NCBI GenBank assembly: GCA_029974985.1
Contig: JARKQC010000304.1
Location: 1-52,424, forward strand
Direction of reading: 5' to 3'
DNA: 52,424 nucleotides
Source: Bacteroidota bacterium
GTDB taxonomy: Bacteria; Bacteroidota; Ignavibacteria; Kapaibacteriales; UBA2268
The position numbers were made by a program, and so were the translations under genes. Positions 1 through 11,100 of this stretch are shown here, piece after piece (within the stretch, counting starts at the first letter, position 1; every line of letters starts with the position of its first letter). The notes under the pieces were generated by a model. That model saw only the letters and a list, made by a program, of their open reading frames with translations. It had not been told where the DNA came from and searched no databases.

Positions 1-166
1 AAAAATAATTTGCTTCTGTAAATAAAAATTGTTTCTTCGATATTTCTTTGATATAAAAGTATATAATTTTCTGAATTTAGGAAGTAGGCGAGAAAAGGAA
101 ATGTCAAAATTTGGAAATAAAAATAAGCAAAATAATCACCAGTTGTCTGAATATATCTGACAATGC
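1..166. repeat. Dispersed repeat, copy 1 (cut by window edge)
   Basis: This stretch matches about 3912-4088 nearly base for base, including the shared segments GGCGAGAAAAGGAAATGTCA and GTTGTCTGAAT. It is already inside the repeat at base 1, so its left part lies outside the window. It has one 11-base CTTTGATATTT-type unit fewer than copy 2. The rest of 1-363 is AT-rich and I see no gene in it. Confidence 0.75.
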
Positions 167-327
167 GGCTTGTTATTCCTATGTTTCTTATTGACTTATA
201 CATAAGTGTCAAAATTTACAATATTCTATTAATTCTAAATTAAGAAATTATTTAATAACTACCAAATATTTTTTGGAAATAATTGAATATTTTTTTAATT
301 TTCAAGAATTTCACAAATTTATATAAA

Positions 328-356
328 GTAGTGGCAGGTTCCGAACCTGCCACTAC
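328..356. repeat. Long perfect palindrome, likely terminator of the Ig-like gene
   Basis: GTAGTGGCAGGTT (328-340) pairs perfectly with AACCTGCCACTAC (344-356) around CCG. It lies 7 bases past the stop codon of the minus-strand gene and is followed on that strand by a short T-rich stretch, so it could act as a terminator. Its high GC content against the local background and its company of other palindromes suggest a mobile palindromic repeat rather than a dedicated terminator. Confidence 0.7.
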
Positions 357-363
357 GGTATTT

Positions 364-2562
364 CTACATCTTCACAAATTTCTCGACAATGGAGCAAGCT
401 CCATTGCTACAAGTAATCCTGATGAAATACACTCCTGCGGGCAAATGAGATACATCAATTCTTACTCCCTCTGCATTTATGGAGAGGGCTGGGGTGAGGT
501 CTTTGATTTCAATTCCCAGCACATCAAATATCTGGACTTTATCAACCACTCTATCAACCCTACGGTTAACCGTAGGATTGATTTCCGGGATTGAAATTGT
601 GATGAAATCGTTTGCGGGGTTGGGGGTTACGATTAATCCGGGATTTAATTCATTCCCTTTTACTCCGGTTACTATTCCTTTTGGAATAACAGTAACTTTT
701 ATTGTGTCAGTTGATAGAGGATTGCAATAATAATCAAATATTGAATCGTTAGGATGTTCGACTAAAGCAAAATAATATCCATCATCTGAAAAAGTTGCAT
801 CCTTGATATAGTGATACCATAAGCCATATTCTGCTATCGTACTATCTATTAAACGGGGCTTGGAATCAAGATTTTTCATGTAATACAATGAAAGATTTAT
901 AACTTTTTGGCTTTCATTATTAAAAAATACTTTAAATAATGTGTCAGTTGTACCATAAGTAACAATTTTATTTAACGGTTGCTTTATTATAACCGGTAAG
1001 TATTTTACTTTTACATAAAAGTAATGAAAAATATCATAAACATGATTCCTATCCAAATACAATAAGCGATCGAAATATCCATAATTAAAATCTAAAAAAT
1101 TATAACCACCATCATCATATGGATATTTTTTTAAAGGGATAATTAATTTTGTACTATCCGCAACTATTATATTATTCCGCGGCATGATATCAATCCACGT
1201 ACTATATTTTTTATTAAACACCCAATCGTAAATATATTTTGTATTTGATTTAGGATGGTATTTAATCTCCAGAAGCCACTTATCATTTTCACAAAGTGCT
1301 TGAAATTGATTGAATGGGTCACAAAAATCTTGTTCATGAAAACTAATTGTATCAGAATATACAGTACCGCATAAGTTGTTTGCAATTACCCAGTATTTTG
1401 ATGAAAAATCAGTGTGGAAAAGAAAAGTTTGTATAATAAAAACATTTTTCAGACTCCACTTTGAATCTGATGATAAGTATGAGCCTATTAAATTACCATC
1501 CCTGTAAACATCAAATGTAATCGGATGTGAATCGTACTCATAAAATATATCCAAATAAAAAAAGTTTGTAGAAATTGTACTTTGACTGTGATCAATGCCG
1601 GGAGTTAACCTTATGCAAACAATTTTTGGTAATTTTCCAACATTTACATCAACTTCATTTGAAAAGCCAGAATAATTAATTTCCTTAATTGTTGCTTCTA
1701 ACTTGTATTTTCCTGCATCATTTACATCAATTGGATTGAATTTGAGTTCATCAGAAAAACTGCCATTCAAATTTTCTTTAAAATAAATTGGTTTACCGTC
1801 TTTATACCATTGAAATTCCAGTTTATGGTTTTGGGGATTTGTGATTTGTGCTTTTAGTGAATATTCAATCCCTTCGCAAGCATCCAATCCGGCAATTGAA
1901 AGTTCAATCAATTTAAGACTTTTTATAACTTTCACAATTCTTGTATGTGCTATTCCACATTTTCCTTCAATTTCTGCAAAATAAAATGTTGTATCAGGCA
2001 AATTTGCAGTATTAATATTTAATTTATTGCTGTTTACACCGTAATAAATAGCATTATTTTCTAATTTTAAGTTTAAATTATCTACAACTCTAAACCATTG
2101 AATTTTTACATATTCGCCGTTTTGAATTGCATCATCAATTCCCAAACCGCTGACATGAGCATCAAAACTAAGAGATACCATATCACTTTCTGAACCAGTT
2201 AAAATATCCTCCGGCTCTTTTGTAATTGAAGTAGGACGCAGAGCATAAACAGATGCAAATTTTGAATTTACTGATTCAGAGCCATCTTCCAATGAAACTC
2301 TGCAAAAATACAGACCTGAATGGCTATGATGCAAGGAAGAGAAATTTAATACTGGAGCGTTTTCGTCTGTTATCATTTCACCGTCTTTATACCATTGAAA
2401 ATTTAATTTAGCATCCTTTGTTGACTCAGCAATTACAAATATACTTGCAGGTTCACCAACACATTGACTCAATGAAACAGGTTGTGTTGTGATAATAATT
2501 TCTTGTGCAGACAAATTAGAAACCACCAGTACCAAAATAAATAGTAAACATAACTTTTTCAT
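364..2562 (-). CDS. Secreted Ig-like domain protein with T9SS sorting domain
   Basis: A 732-residue secreted protein. The start at 2562 is chosen because AAGGAG lies 8 bases upstream and a clean signal peptide (MKKLCLLFILVLVVSNLSAQ) begins there; an upstream in-frame start at 2595 would put charged residues in front of it. About four Ig-like/PKD-like repeats follow, recognisable by QWYKDG-type strands and SGLYFC or AGKYKL ends. The last ~90 residues form a T9SS type A sorting domain (TPNPANDFITISI, VQIFDVLGIEI, LPAGVYFIRI). The family is typically exported through SprA and attached to or released from the cell surface; the ligand is unknown. Oddity: two palindromic repeats are inserted in frame in the sorting domain. 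Neighbour 2742-3638 is another T9SS cargo on the same strand. Confidence 0.85.
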   Translation of the reverse strand: MKKLCLLFILVLVVSNLSAQEIIITTQPVSLSQCVGEPASIFVIAESTKDAKLNFQWYKDGEMITDENAPVLNFSSLHHSHSGLYFCRVSLEDGSESVNSKFASVYALRPTSITKEPEDILTGSESDMVSLSFDAHVSGLGIDDAIQNGEYVKIQWFRVVDNLNLKLENNAIYYGVNSNKLNINTANLPDTTFYFAEIEGKCGIAHTRIVKVIKSLKLIELSIAGLDACEGIEYSLKAQITNPQNHKLEFQWYKDGKPIYFKENLNGSFSDELKFNPIDVNDAGKYKLEATIKEINYSGFSNEVDVNVGKLPKIVCIRLTPGIDHSQSTISTNFFYLDIFYEYDSHPITFDVYRDGNLIGSYLSSDSKWSLKNVFIIQTFLFHTDFSSKYWVIANNLCGTVYSDTISFHEQDFCDPFNQFQALCENDKWLLEIKYHPKSNTKYIYDWVFNKKYSTWIDIMPRNNIIVADSTKLIIPLKKYPYDDGGYNFLDFNYGYFDRLLYLDRNHVYDIFHYFYVKVKYLPVIIKQPLNKIVTYGTTDTLFKVFFNNESQKVINLSLYYMKNLDSKPRLIDSTIAEYGLWYHYIKDATFSDDGYYFALVEHPNDSIFDYYCNPLSTDTIKVTVIPKGIVTGVKGNELNPGLIVTPNPANDFITISIPEINPTVNRRVDRVVDKVQIFDVLGIEIKDLTPALSINAEGVRIDVSHLPAGVYFIRITCSNGACSIVEKFVKM
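464..500. repeat. In-gene hairpin repeat (CCCTCT...AGAGGG with GGGGTGAGG tail)
   Basis: ACTCCCTCT, seven bases, then GGAGAGGGCTGGGGTGAGG: CCCTCT (467-472) pairs with AGAGGG (483-488). I recognise this as close to a GC-rich intergenic palindromic repeat that recurs in many bacterial genomes (from memory). Here it lies inside the coding sequence and is translated on the minus strand as roughly LTPALSINAEGV within the T9SS sorting domain. Confidence 0.7.
553..582. repeat. In-gene palindrome centred on GTTAAC
   Basis: The 18-base CCTACGGTTAACCGTAGG (559-576) is a perfect palindrome; arms ATCAA and TTGAT extend it with one mismatch per side. It is translated in the minus-strand gene as INPTVNRRVDR, which interrupts the sorting domain between the ITISIPE and KVQIFDV strands. 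Confidence 0.75.
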
Positions 2563-2610
2563 AATCTCACTCCTTTGTGAAAAAACTTTTTTCAAAATTG
2601 TAATTTCATA

Positions 2611-2648
2611 TAATGTAATGACAAATGAAAAATCATTTTGTCACATTA
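2611..2648. repeat. Imperfect inverted repeat upstream of the Ig-like gene
   Basis: TAATGTAATGACAAATGA (2611-2628) and TCATTTTGTCACATTA (2633-2648) are near-complementary apart from a 3-base indel and one base. It lies about 50 bases upstream of the start at 2562, on the promoter side, so it may be an operator or a 5' leader hairpin. Function is not established. Confidence 0.4.
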
Positions 2649-2676
2649 ATGTATAATAATTATTATTTTCAAATAC

Positions 2677-2705
2677 CCTTCCGAAGGTTTTTAATCTTCG
2701 GAAGG
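2677..2705 (-). terminator. GC-rich hairpin after the cysteine-rich gene
   Basis: CCTTCCGAAG (2677-2686) pairs perfectly with CTTCGGAAGG (2696-2705) around a 9-base loop. It sits 36 bases downstream of the minus-strand stop at 2742. There is no strong T tract, so it may be a palindromic repeat unit rather than an intrinsic terminator. Confidence 0.5.
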
Positions 2706-2741
2706 ATTTCAAATACAGTATAATTTATGGCATCAGTTTAA

Positions 2742-3638
2742 TTATTTAACTAAATTGAAAGAACCACTTGATACCTGTTTACCATTTTGTTTTACAACAA
2801 AATAGTAGTTCCCGTTTGAATAAGAGTTCATCTTGAATTGCAATTGAATCTCGCCTTGTTTCTTTATAATATTTTTAGTAACAATAATATTACCTGAAAC
2901 GTCATTAATTTCAATCGTAAGCTCACCTTCTGTATCTGATTCAATCTTCAAATTAATTACATCTGAACTTGGATTAGGGAAAACCGATGTTTTGAAACTA
3001 TGTCCTGTTTCATTATCTTTCTCAATTCCACTTGGGATTGAAGGAGGTTGAGAAAATTCCTCACAAATATTAAAACACTCACCACTTGGGCAAACAGGAT
3101 TAATACCAATTGTGGAAATTAAAGTAGGTAAAGGTGGCCCTGGAGGATAATAGCATACTTGATAAATATTCCTGCAGCATTGAGTTTCGTCACATGGTTT
3201 AAGTACTGCCGTACCGGGACCTGATGTTCCAACAAAACCATCCCAATACCAACATGAAGCATAAGATATGCTAAAAGCAGAAGAGCAACCTCCTTGTGAA
3301 GGAAAACAAGGGTTATTTGTTGCATTTGTTAAAATTGCTTGTTGAGCTGAATTCATCAGTGAAAACGGGGTTATTGAAGGATCTGAACATGTTCCCACCG
3401 GTCTAATCTCAACTATAAAAAAATCGCACCATTGAATTTGTTCACCACAGTCAGCATATCTATAAGCAAAATCCACTTCATAGCTACAAGCCCCACTAGA
3501 AAAACTCTGTGTCATCACAGGACCATAAGCAATATCCTCACAGACCAATCTGCACCAATCTGCACGTGATTCAGTAGTATTTGTCAGAGTAAAGCCAACT
3601 ATTAGGATTATACCTAAAATCATCATAATATTCTTCAT
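2742..3638 (-). CDS. Cysteine-rich secreted protein with T9SS sorting domain
   Basis: A 298-residue protein. The start at 3638 is preceded by AAGGAT at SD distance and begins a signal peptide (MKNIMMILGIILIVGFTLTN...). The mature N-terminal part of about 165 residues contains 16 cysteines, including one CC pair, which suggests a disulfide-bonded fold. The last ~80 residues are a T9SS type A sorting domain (VFPNPSSDVINLKI, then NGNYYFVVKQNGK). I do not recognise the cysteine-rich domain. Same strand as the Ig-like gene and 179 bases upstream of it. It is likely a SprA-exported surface protein or adhesin-like cargo; the function is not known. Confidence 0.8.
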   Translation of the reverse strand: MKNIMMILGIILIVGFTLTNTTESRADWCRLVCEDIAYGPVMTQSFSSGACSYEVDFAYRYADCGEQIQWCDFFIVEIRPVGTCSDPSITPFSLMNSAQQAILTNATNNPCFPSQGGCSSAFSISYASCWYWDGFVGTSGPGTAVLKPCDETQCCRNIYQVCYYPPGPPLPTLISTIGINPVCPSGECFNICEEFSQPPSIPSGIEKDNETGHSFKTSVFPNPSSDVINLKIESDTEGELTIEINDVSGNIIVTKNIIKKQGEIQLQFKMNSYSNGNYYFVVKQNGKQVSSGSFNLVK

Positions 3639-3821
3639 TTTAAAATCCTTTTTTAAATTGTACAAATAATTAATAGTAAAACTTTAGTTCATTTAATCCC
3701 ATCATTTTATTGACAAATTGTATTTGTAGATTTATAATCTTACGCCGAACAATAAAATTGCTGAGAATCCTCTTTAACGACGGAGTTAATCATAACCCTA
3801 AGTCAATGCAAAATTGAGATG

Positions 3822-4090
3822 GTGCGGCAACAAAGACTTTTAAACTATATTTATTAAAAATCTTATCAGCCGCAAACCGTGATTCCAGGGATTTTAATCC
3901 TCTCAAAGTGTAAAAATAATTTGCTTCTATGAATAAAAATTTGTTTCTTTGATATTTCTTTGATATTTCTTTGATATAAAAGTATTTTATTATCAGATAT
4001 TAGGAAGGAGGCGAGAAAAGGAAATGTCAAAATATGGAAATAAAAATATGCAAAACTATCACCTGTTGTCTGAATTATTCGGGCAATGAG
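3822..4090. repeat. Dispersed repeat, copy 2
   Basis: The right part (from 3912) matches copy 1 at 1-166. The left part (about 3822-3911) matches copy 3, including CAGCCGCAAACCGTGATT and AGGGATTTTAATCC. It holds 2.7 tandem units of the 11-mer CTTTGATATTT (3947-3976), one more than copy 1. It shows no terminal inverted repeats or transposase. Confidence 0.75.
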
Positions 4091-4352
4091 AGAGCTGATT
4101 TTACTATTTTTACTTTTCCAAATCATATAATATCTATATTTGATAAATCCTTAATACAAAATTAAATAAAATTTTAATACAAGCCAAATTATTTTTAAGT
4201 AATATTATAATATTTTTCATTTATAAATCTCCATTTTAAATTTAAAAATTATTTAATTTGATTCACATTCTCAAACATAATTAAAATAACTTTTGAGAAA
4301 AACCACAAAATGACTTCGGCTACTATTCCTCAGTCATAAAATATTTCCAGCA

Positions 4353-4610
4353 GAGCGACAGCCAAGATTTTCATAATAATCTTAACAGCCGCAAACCGTG
4401 ATTTTAGGGATTTTAATCCATTCAAAGTATAATAATAATTTGAAATTATATATAAATAATTGTATTCTTTGAGATATTTTTGAGATTAGTAAATTATTAA
4501 ATACTAAATAAATTTGGAGAAATATAAGTTTTGCAATTGTTTGATTAAGATAATTCGTGAATAATTCAGAGAATAAATCTCTAATCCGAGAGCTTAATTC
4601 AGCTCCTGAA
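4353..4610. repeat. Dispersed repeat, copy 3 (degenerate)
   Basis: Strong identity with copy 2 over about 4378-4440 (CAGCCGCAAACCGTGATT, AGGGATTTTAATCC, TAATAATTTG). After that only weak similarity remains, so the right boundary is approximate. Same orientation as copy 2, about 520 bases away. Confidence 0.6.
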
Positions 4611-5189
4611 TTGTAAAAATTAATCTTTGAATTTAATAAAAACATTTTATCTAATATATTTCTGCCAAAGTAACTATACAAAATTAGTAAAAAGTAAAAT
4701 ACTTTGCAAGTAATATTTTAAAATTAAATGAATTATAATTTTCTAAACTAAACTTTCGAATATAAAATTATAATTAGAAAAAATGTATATTTTATAGAAA
4801 AATTAATATTACAAGAATAATAAATGAATTACGTTTAATAATTGTTAAAATTGAAAATTTATTATTTAAGTAAAAAATCAATATTAAATGTGAAAATGGC
4901 ATTGATTTTGAACTGTTTTTAAAAAAATTATCAACAAATTATTAACAATTTAGTAAAAAATTTAATAATTTTTAAGAAAATTAAAAAAATTTAAAAAAGA
5001 ATAAATTTTTTTCTAACTAAATCGTACTTAATTTTTGTTTGATATTGATTTTAAAAAGGAATATTTTAGGAGTGATCTTATAGATTTGAAACAGCTACAG
5101 TTTTATTTGGTATTTTAAAAAAAAGAATTTTTAATATTGAAAAAAATGATAATTACCAAATTTTTGTTTAAGTATAAGTAAGTGAGATT

Positions 5190-8100
5190 TTGCGTAGCCG
5201 TTTCTTAAAGATAGCTTTCGTAATATTAGTCTTTTGTATAATTAATACAAATAAGATTTATTCCAATATTGTGAATACCCCCTTTGTAATGATTGATTTA
5301 CAGAGAGACTACAATCCATTGATTTTCACATATTGGTATATGTTAAGTAATCAAATTCTTTTCCCTTTTTATTTACAATCCTACTACGAACTTTTAGAAC
5401 AACAATTTTTCTTTTCAGATTCTAATAGTACGCATTTTGCTTTGCCAAATTTCTTAAAAAAGCCGCAAGTTCAAAGAAGAGATTTTTATGACCATAATTT
5501 TGGAGTAAATAATTCCAAAGAACCGCAAGGACTAAAAACCCAAAATATTATGGATTCTAACGCAGAGAAATTCACTTCAAGCGAAATGATAGATTCAATT
5601 TCAATTAGTTATCCATATACAATGACGCTTGATGAATATACAGAAGTTCGTCGAAAGCAACTTCAGAGTCAAATTTGGGATTCTTTATTAACAAGATACG
5701 ATCTAAAAAAAGCATTATCACAAGGGGACTTAGCAAGATTGTTGGGTTCTGCGACGGGAATGTCTATACCAATACCTCCGAATCCAATAATGAGTATTTT
5801 TGGTAAGCCCGAAATTAGTATAAATGTTAATGGTGAGGTTAATCTTCGAGTAGGCTGGCGTTGGGATTCTCAAAATCTTGGTACTGTATCACAATTTGGT
5901 CAAACACAGTCATCGCCAATTTTTCATCAAGATATTAGAGTAAATGTTGGTGCTAAAATTGGTGATAAACTTAAATTTAATACTGATTGGAATACTCGCA
6001 GAACATTCGATATGGACAATACATTCAAAGTCGGTTACGAAGGTTATGATGATGATATTATTAAATTAGTAGAAGTCGGAAATGTAAATTTACCTTTGAC
6101 AACTTCTTTAATTCGAGGTGGGCAAACTCTTTTTGGTGTTAGAGCAGATTTTCAATTCGGACCACTTACTTTAAAAACATTATTTTCGCAAAGAAGAGGG
6201 GAGAGAAAATTTGTTGATGTTAACGGTGGTGTTAGCAAACAATATTTTTCTTTACGAGCTTATGATTTTGCAAAAAACCATTTCTTTCTTGATACAGCAT
6301 ATTTTAAAATTTATAATAAATATTTTGAAAATTCTAATCCCGTAATTCCACCAGAAGCAGACCCGTATAGAATTAAGGAGATAGAAGTTTACGAATCCAC
6401 AAATGATATTGGCGAAGGTGAAATATTAGCAGGAAGGTCAATAGCCATAGCAGATTTAGAGCCTATTCGTGCATTATCTGGTGAGAAATACCCCGATACT
6501 TATCTTGAAAAATCTATAAAAGCGGGATTTGTCGAGCGTGGTAATTTTGCTCGTATGGATAGCTCTAAATATAAGTATGACCCTAATTTAGGAACTATCC
6601 AAATAAGAAATCTCAGACCTGATAGATATTATGCTGTTGCTTATCGTATCGAAGGTCCAACGAACGCAAAAGAAGACGACTACTGTTTTGGTACATTAGC
6701 CTCGATTTCTGGACCGAAAGATACATTGATACTTAAATTAATATACCGTCCAAATTTACAACCAGGGTTTAAAACACTTTGGGATAGACAAATGAAAAAC
6801 GTTTATGATATTAATTCAAGAAATGTCAATGTACAAGAAACAAAAATCAATATTTGGTATTTGAATAAAAATAATGACTCGACTGATGTAATCGAAGGTG
6901 CGCCCGATAAATTGGTTACAATATTCCAAGTGGATCAGGTAAATAATTCAAGTGGAGCGCCTCAGCCCGACGGTCAATTTGATTTAGTAGCACCATTTTT
7001 TGACGCTAACGAAGGTATAATTACTTTCCCAAATACTCGACCATTTGATTCTGCATTAGTAAAATATTTTTCAAGACCAGATATTGGAAATCCAGAACTT
7101 GCTTATCAATATATATTTAGCTCTCCTTATGATACAACCTATGAAGTTGCAAGATTAAATACAGCACGTGATAGATTTATTATTTCGGGTGAAGTATCGG
7201 GGCGAGCAACAAATAGAATACAGCTTGGTGCATTTAATTTAACTCGTGGAAGCGTAAGAGTAACTCTCGACGGAGTTGAATTAATAGAAAATCAAGATTA
7301 TATTATTGATTATTTGGCGGGAACTTTAACTTTAAGAAATCCAAGAGCTTCGATGCCAAATGCAAATTTAAAAATTGAATACGAACAAAGAGATATTTTT
7401 AATATTGCTACAAAAACATTGGCTGGGATTCGAGGTGATTATATATTATATAAAGGACGGAATACTAAGGCTAACTTAGGTTTTACATTAATGCACTATG
7501 ACCAAGCCGCAATAATTGATAGAGTAAGATTAGGCGAAGAGCCGATGTCGAATTCAATTTTTGGATTTGACGGAACTCTTGATGTGGACGCTCCATGGCT
7601 TACGAAAGCACTTGACTATTTACCATTTTTTGATACAAAAGCTCCCTCGTCTTTAAATGTTAAAGGTGAATGGGCAATGATTTTGCCAACACCTAATAAA
7701 CGAAAATCAGATATTGCCTCCGATGGTGATAGCCCCGTTGTATATATTGATGATTTTGAAGGTGCGCAAAGATATATCCCATTAGGGTTAAACGCAAGTC
7801 AATGGTCTCATTCTTCTCCCGCAGTTGATACACTTACTTGGGAAAATGATATTGTTGCTACAAATTATAAAGCAAGAATGTATTGGTATCAATATTTTAT
7901 TCCGAGAATACCAATTAGAGAAGTTTATCCAAACAATGAATCTTATCAAACTGGAAGAAATTTTCTAAACCCTATGAATCTTGTTTTTGAACCAAATTAT
8001 CGTGGTATTTATAATAAGAATCCAGAGTATTTAGATGAAACGAACGTAGGGTATTTTAATCCTAATGATAGATATCCACAACGTGATACTGTGAAGCCCA

Positions 8101-11100
8101 AAGTATGGGGCGGTATGATGAGATTACTCTCGACATTTAATACTAATTTTGATAATGAGAATGTCGAATATTTAGAAATTATGCTAAAAGTCAATGCTCG
8201 AGACCCCGGACAAACAAGATTTTTTATTGATCTTGGTCAAATTAGTGAAGATGTAATTCCAAATGGTAAAAATGATACCGAAGATGGTATAACACCCGCA
8301 AGCCCAAGAGTAAATGGTATAATTGACGCAGGCGAAGATGTCGGTATTGATGCTTGGGCTAATGATAAAGAGCGTAGCACATATCCGTTTCCACTTAGTG
8401 AAGAAAAAGACCCAGCGCGTGATGATTATGCCTTTGATTTTCAAAAAGATGATAGAGACCGAACCCCAGAAGATTTTTTAAAATATAATAATTATGAAGG
8501 GAATGCTACTGTTTCAGAACTTGGACAATTCCCAGACCAAGAAGTATTAAATAAAAATAATGGACAGCAAATTTCATTAGATAACTCTTATTTTTCTTAT
8601 GAAATTAATCTTTCTCAATATGATTTCGAAGCAGAACAAAATCCACAAATAATTGGTGGTAATCCAGAAAAAGGCTGGTTCTTATATAGAATTCCAATAC
8701 GAAAACCAAATTCAATTGTTGGTAATCCGCTTTTTTCTAATATTCAATATGTTAGAGTAAGAGTTCAAGGTGGTTATCTCGATGCTTCTATTGCAGATTG
8801 GAGACTCGTTGGCTCTCAATGGCAAAGAACAAGTAATTTGCAAGCAAATGTAGATGAAAGAGATAGCACTCTTTCGGTTGCCTTTGTTAATTTATGGGAA
8901 AATTCTGGTTCGCCAGATTATTATACAATGCCACCGGGGGTTTCGGCTCCGAGATTGTTGAATAATCCCGACCCAACACGCGATGTAAGAATGAACGAGC
9001 AATCTATGGCAGTTGGAGTAAAAAATCTTCGATTTGGCGAAGAGAGAATGGCTGTAAGATTTTTTAGACCATTGGACTTATTCTTTTATAAAAAACTTAA
9101 ATTTTTCTTACATGGCGATGGCTCTATGCCAGAAATATTAATACCTGGAACTGTTCCTAAAGCGTACGCGTTTATAAGATTTGGTATTGATTCATCTAAC
9201 TACTATGAATATCGCAGACCATTAACTCGTGGTTGGACCGATGTTAGTATTGATATGATTCAATTATCTGCTATTAAACAAACTCGTGATTCATTAATGC
9301 TTTATGATAGATATGAGCAAAGAGTACCGGGTGATGAATACGCAACATTTGTAATACGTGGAAATCCAATATTAACGCGCGTACAATTTTTTGGAATGGG
9401 TGTTGCAAATCCAAATGAACGATTTCCGAATGATTTAACGACTACGATGTGGGTTGATGAATTACGACTATTAAATCCCGAAGAAAGTTCGGATTGGTCG
9501 GGGATAGGCTCAGTAAATTTAGTACTTGCAGATTTAGCGACAGTAAATGCGAATTTCCAATATAAACTACCCAATTTCCATCAATTAGAAGAAAGATTTG
9601 GCAATCGTTCGACTACTGGAAATTGGAATGTAACAATGAACGGAAATCTCGAAAAATTTGCACCTAAAAGTTTCAATCAAATGAGAATACCAACTACTTA
9701 TACTCATTCTGAGATACTTGAAACTCCCGAATTTGTTGCTAATAATGATATAAATCTTAATGAAGCCGCAACTGCCGCTTATAATAATGCTATTAAAGCT
9801 GGAAAATCAATCGCAGAGGCACAAGAGGCACGCGACAATGTTATAAATAGGTCCCAAACACTTAATATTACAGATACTTGGGGAATAACAGGATTTAAGT
9901 TTGGTATCCCAATAAATCATTGGTTAATATCAGAGACATTTAATAAATTAACCTTAGGATATACATATTCGCAAAATTATGAAAGAACGCCAATTTATGC
10001 AGAAAGGTTTAATTGGCAATGGCGTTTTAATATGCAATATTCTGTAAATATACCAGATATTTTATCTGTAAAACCTTTAACTTGGATAGGCGATTTTCCA
10101 TTTTTCGGTGCGTATAGTGGATTGAAAATTAATTTTTTACCAAATGTATTTAATACAAATATTACAATGAATCGCCGTAGGCAAACAGAGCAATCAAGAT
10201 TTTTAGATTTTCCAAGCCCTATCATTCGTGATTTTTCTGCTCAAAGGAGTTATGGTTTTAATTGGAAATTATTTGAATATAGTTTTCTAAATCCAATAAT
10301 TGATTATTCTGTAAATACTAATAGTACACTTGTAAATTTTGAATTTGATGAATTTGGAAACCAAAGGACTGGAAGTGAAATATTTAATCAAATGTTCCTT
10401 AAAAATGGAGAATTGCTTAATTTTGGAGTTAATAATCTTCATTCACAAATGATTAATATTAATTTACGACCTATGCTTCCTAATATATTTAGCATTAATA
10501 AGTATTTTGATATAACGGGATTGTTCAGTACTACATACAATTGGAGCGACCCGTTACAATCTAATCCAGCAATCAAGGATATTGTAAAAAATGCAAGTTT
10601 TGCTAATAATATACGATTTAATCTTGGCTTTAGATTAAAAGCACTTGGTGATGAATGGTTCGGAGTACAGTCAAGCTCATCTTCGCCAAGCGGATTAAAA
10701 TTTAATAGGCAATCAGATACAAATAAAGTTCAGAGTAGTGGGCTTTCTATGCCACTCGAAATTATTAAAACAATATTTTTTGACTGGGAAAAAGTTGATT
10801 TCATATTTAATCAACAAAATGCTTCCACTAATCCGGGCGTTTTCGGAAATACGGGAATTCATAATTTCTGGGTAAATGGATTTTCATCTGGATATGGTGA
10901 TTTATCACAAGGACCAAGTTGGGCTTATCAAATGGGGTTAATTGAATCACCTCATGGTGGATTTAATATTCGTACCTCGTCTGCGTTTCCATTTTTTAGG
11001 TTCGAAACTTATCCTGGACTAAGACCGCCTAATGCAAGATTGCAAGATAATTTTAGGCAAACAACCTCACTTGAAATTAAGACAACGAGACCATTATGGA

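Larger units (their letters stand above)
3639..5189. other. Gene-poor AT-rich region with dispersed repeats
   Basis: About 1.55 kb without a convincing gene. It contains repeat copies 2 and 3 (3822-4090 and 4353-4610). From about 4680 to 5180 it is almost pure A+T and should contain the sprA promoter. The short open frames within it run through the repeats, have no ribosome binding site or family features, and are not annotated. Confidence 0.7.

Noticed and set aside
283..594. Plus-strand open frame of about 100 codons opposite the Ig-like gene
   Set aside because: It runs through the palindromic repeats and antisense to a well-supported secreted protein; no ribosome binding site or family features.
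3866..4681. Two short minus-strand frames ending in similar ITVCG peptides
   Set aside because: Their shared C-termini come from the dispersed repeat copies 2 and 3, not from a protein family; no start signals.
4928..4936. TTATCAACA, a near DnaA box in an AT-rich region (possible oriC)
   Set aside because: A single imperfect box; no cluster of DnaA boxes and no dnaA, dnaN or gidA genes nearby. A/T content alone explains it.
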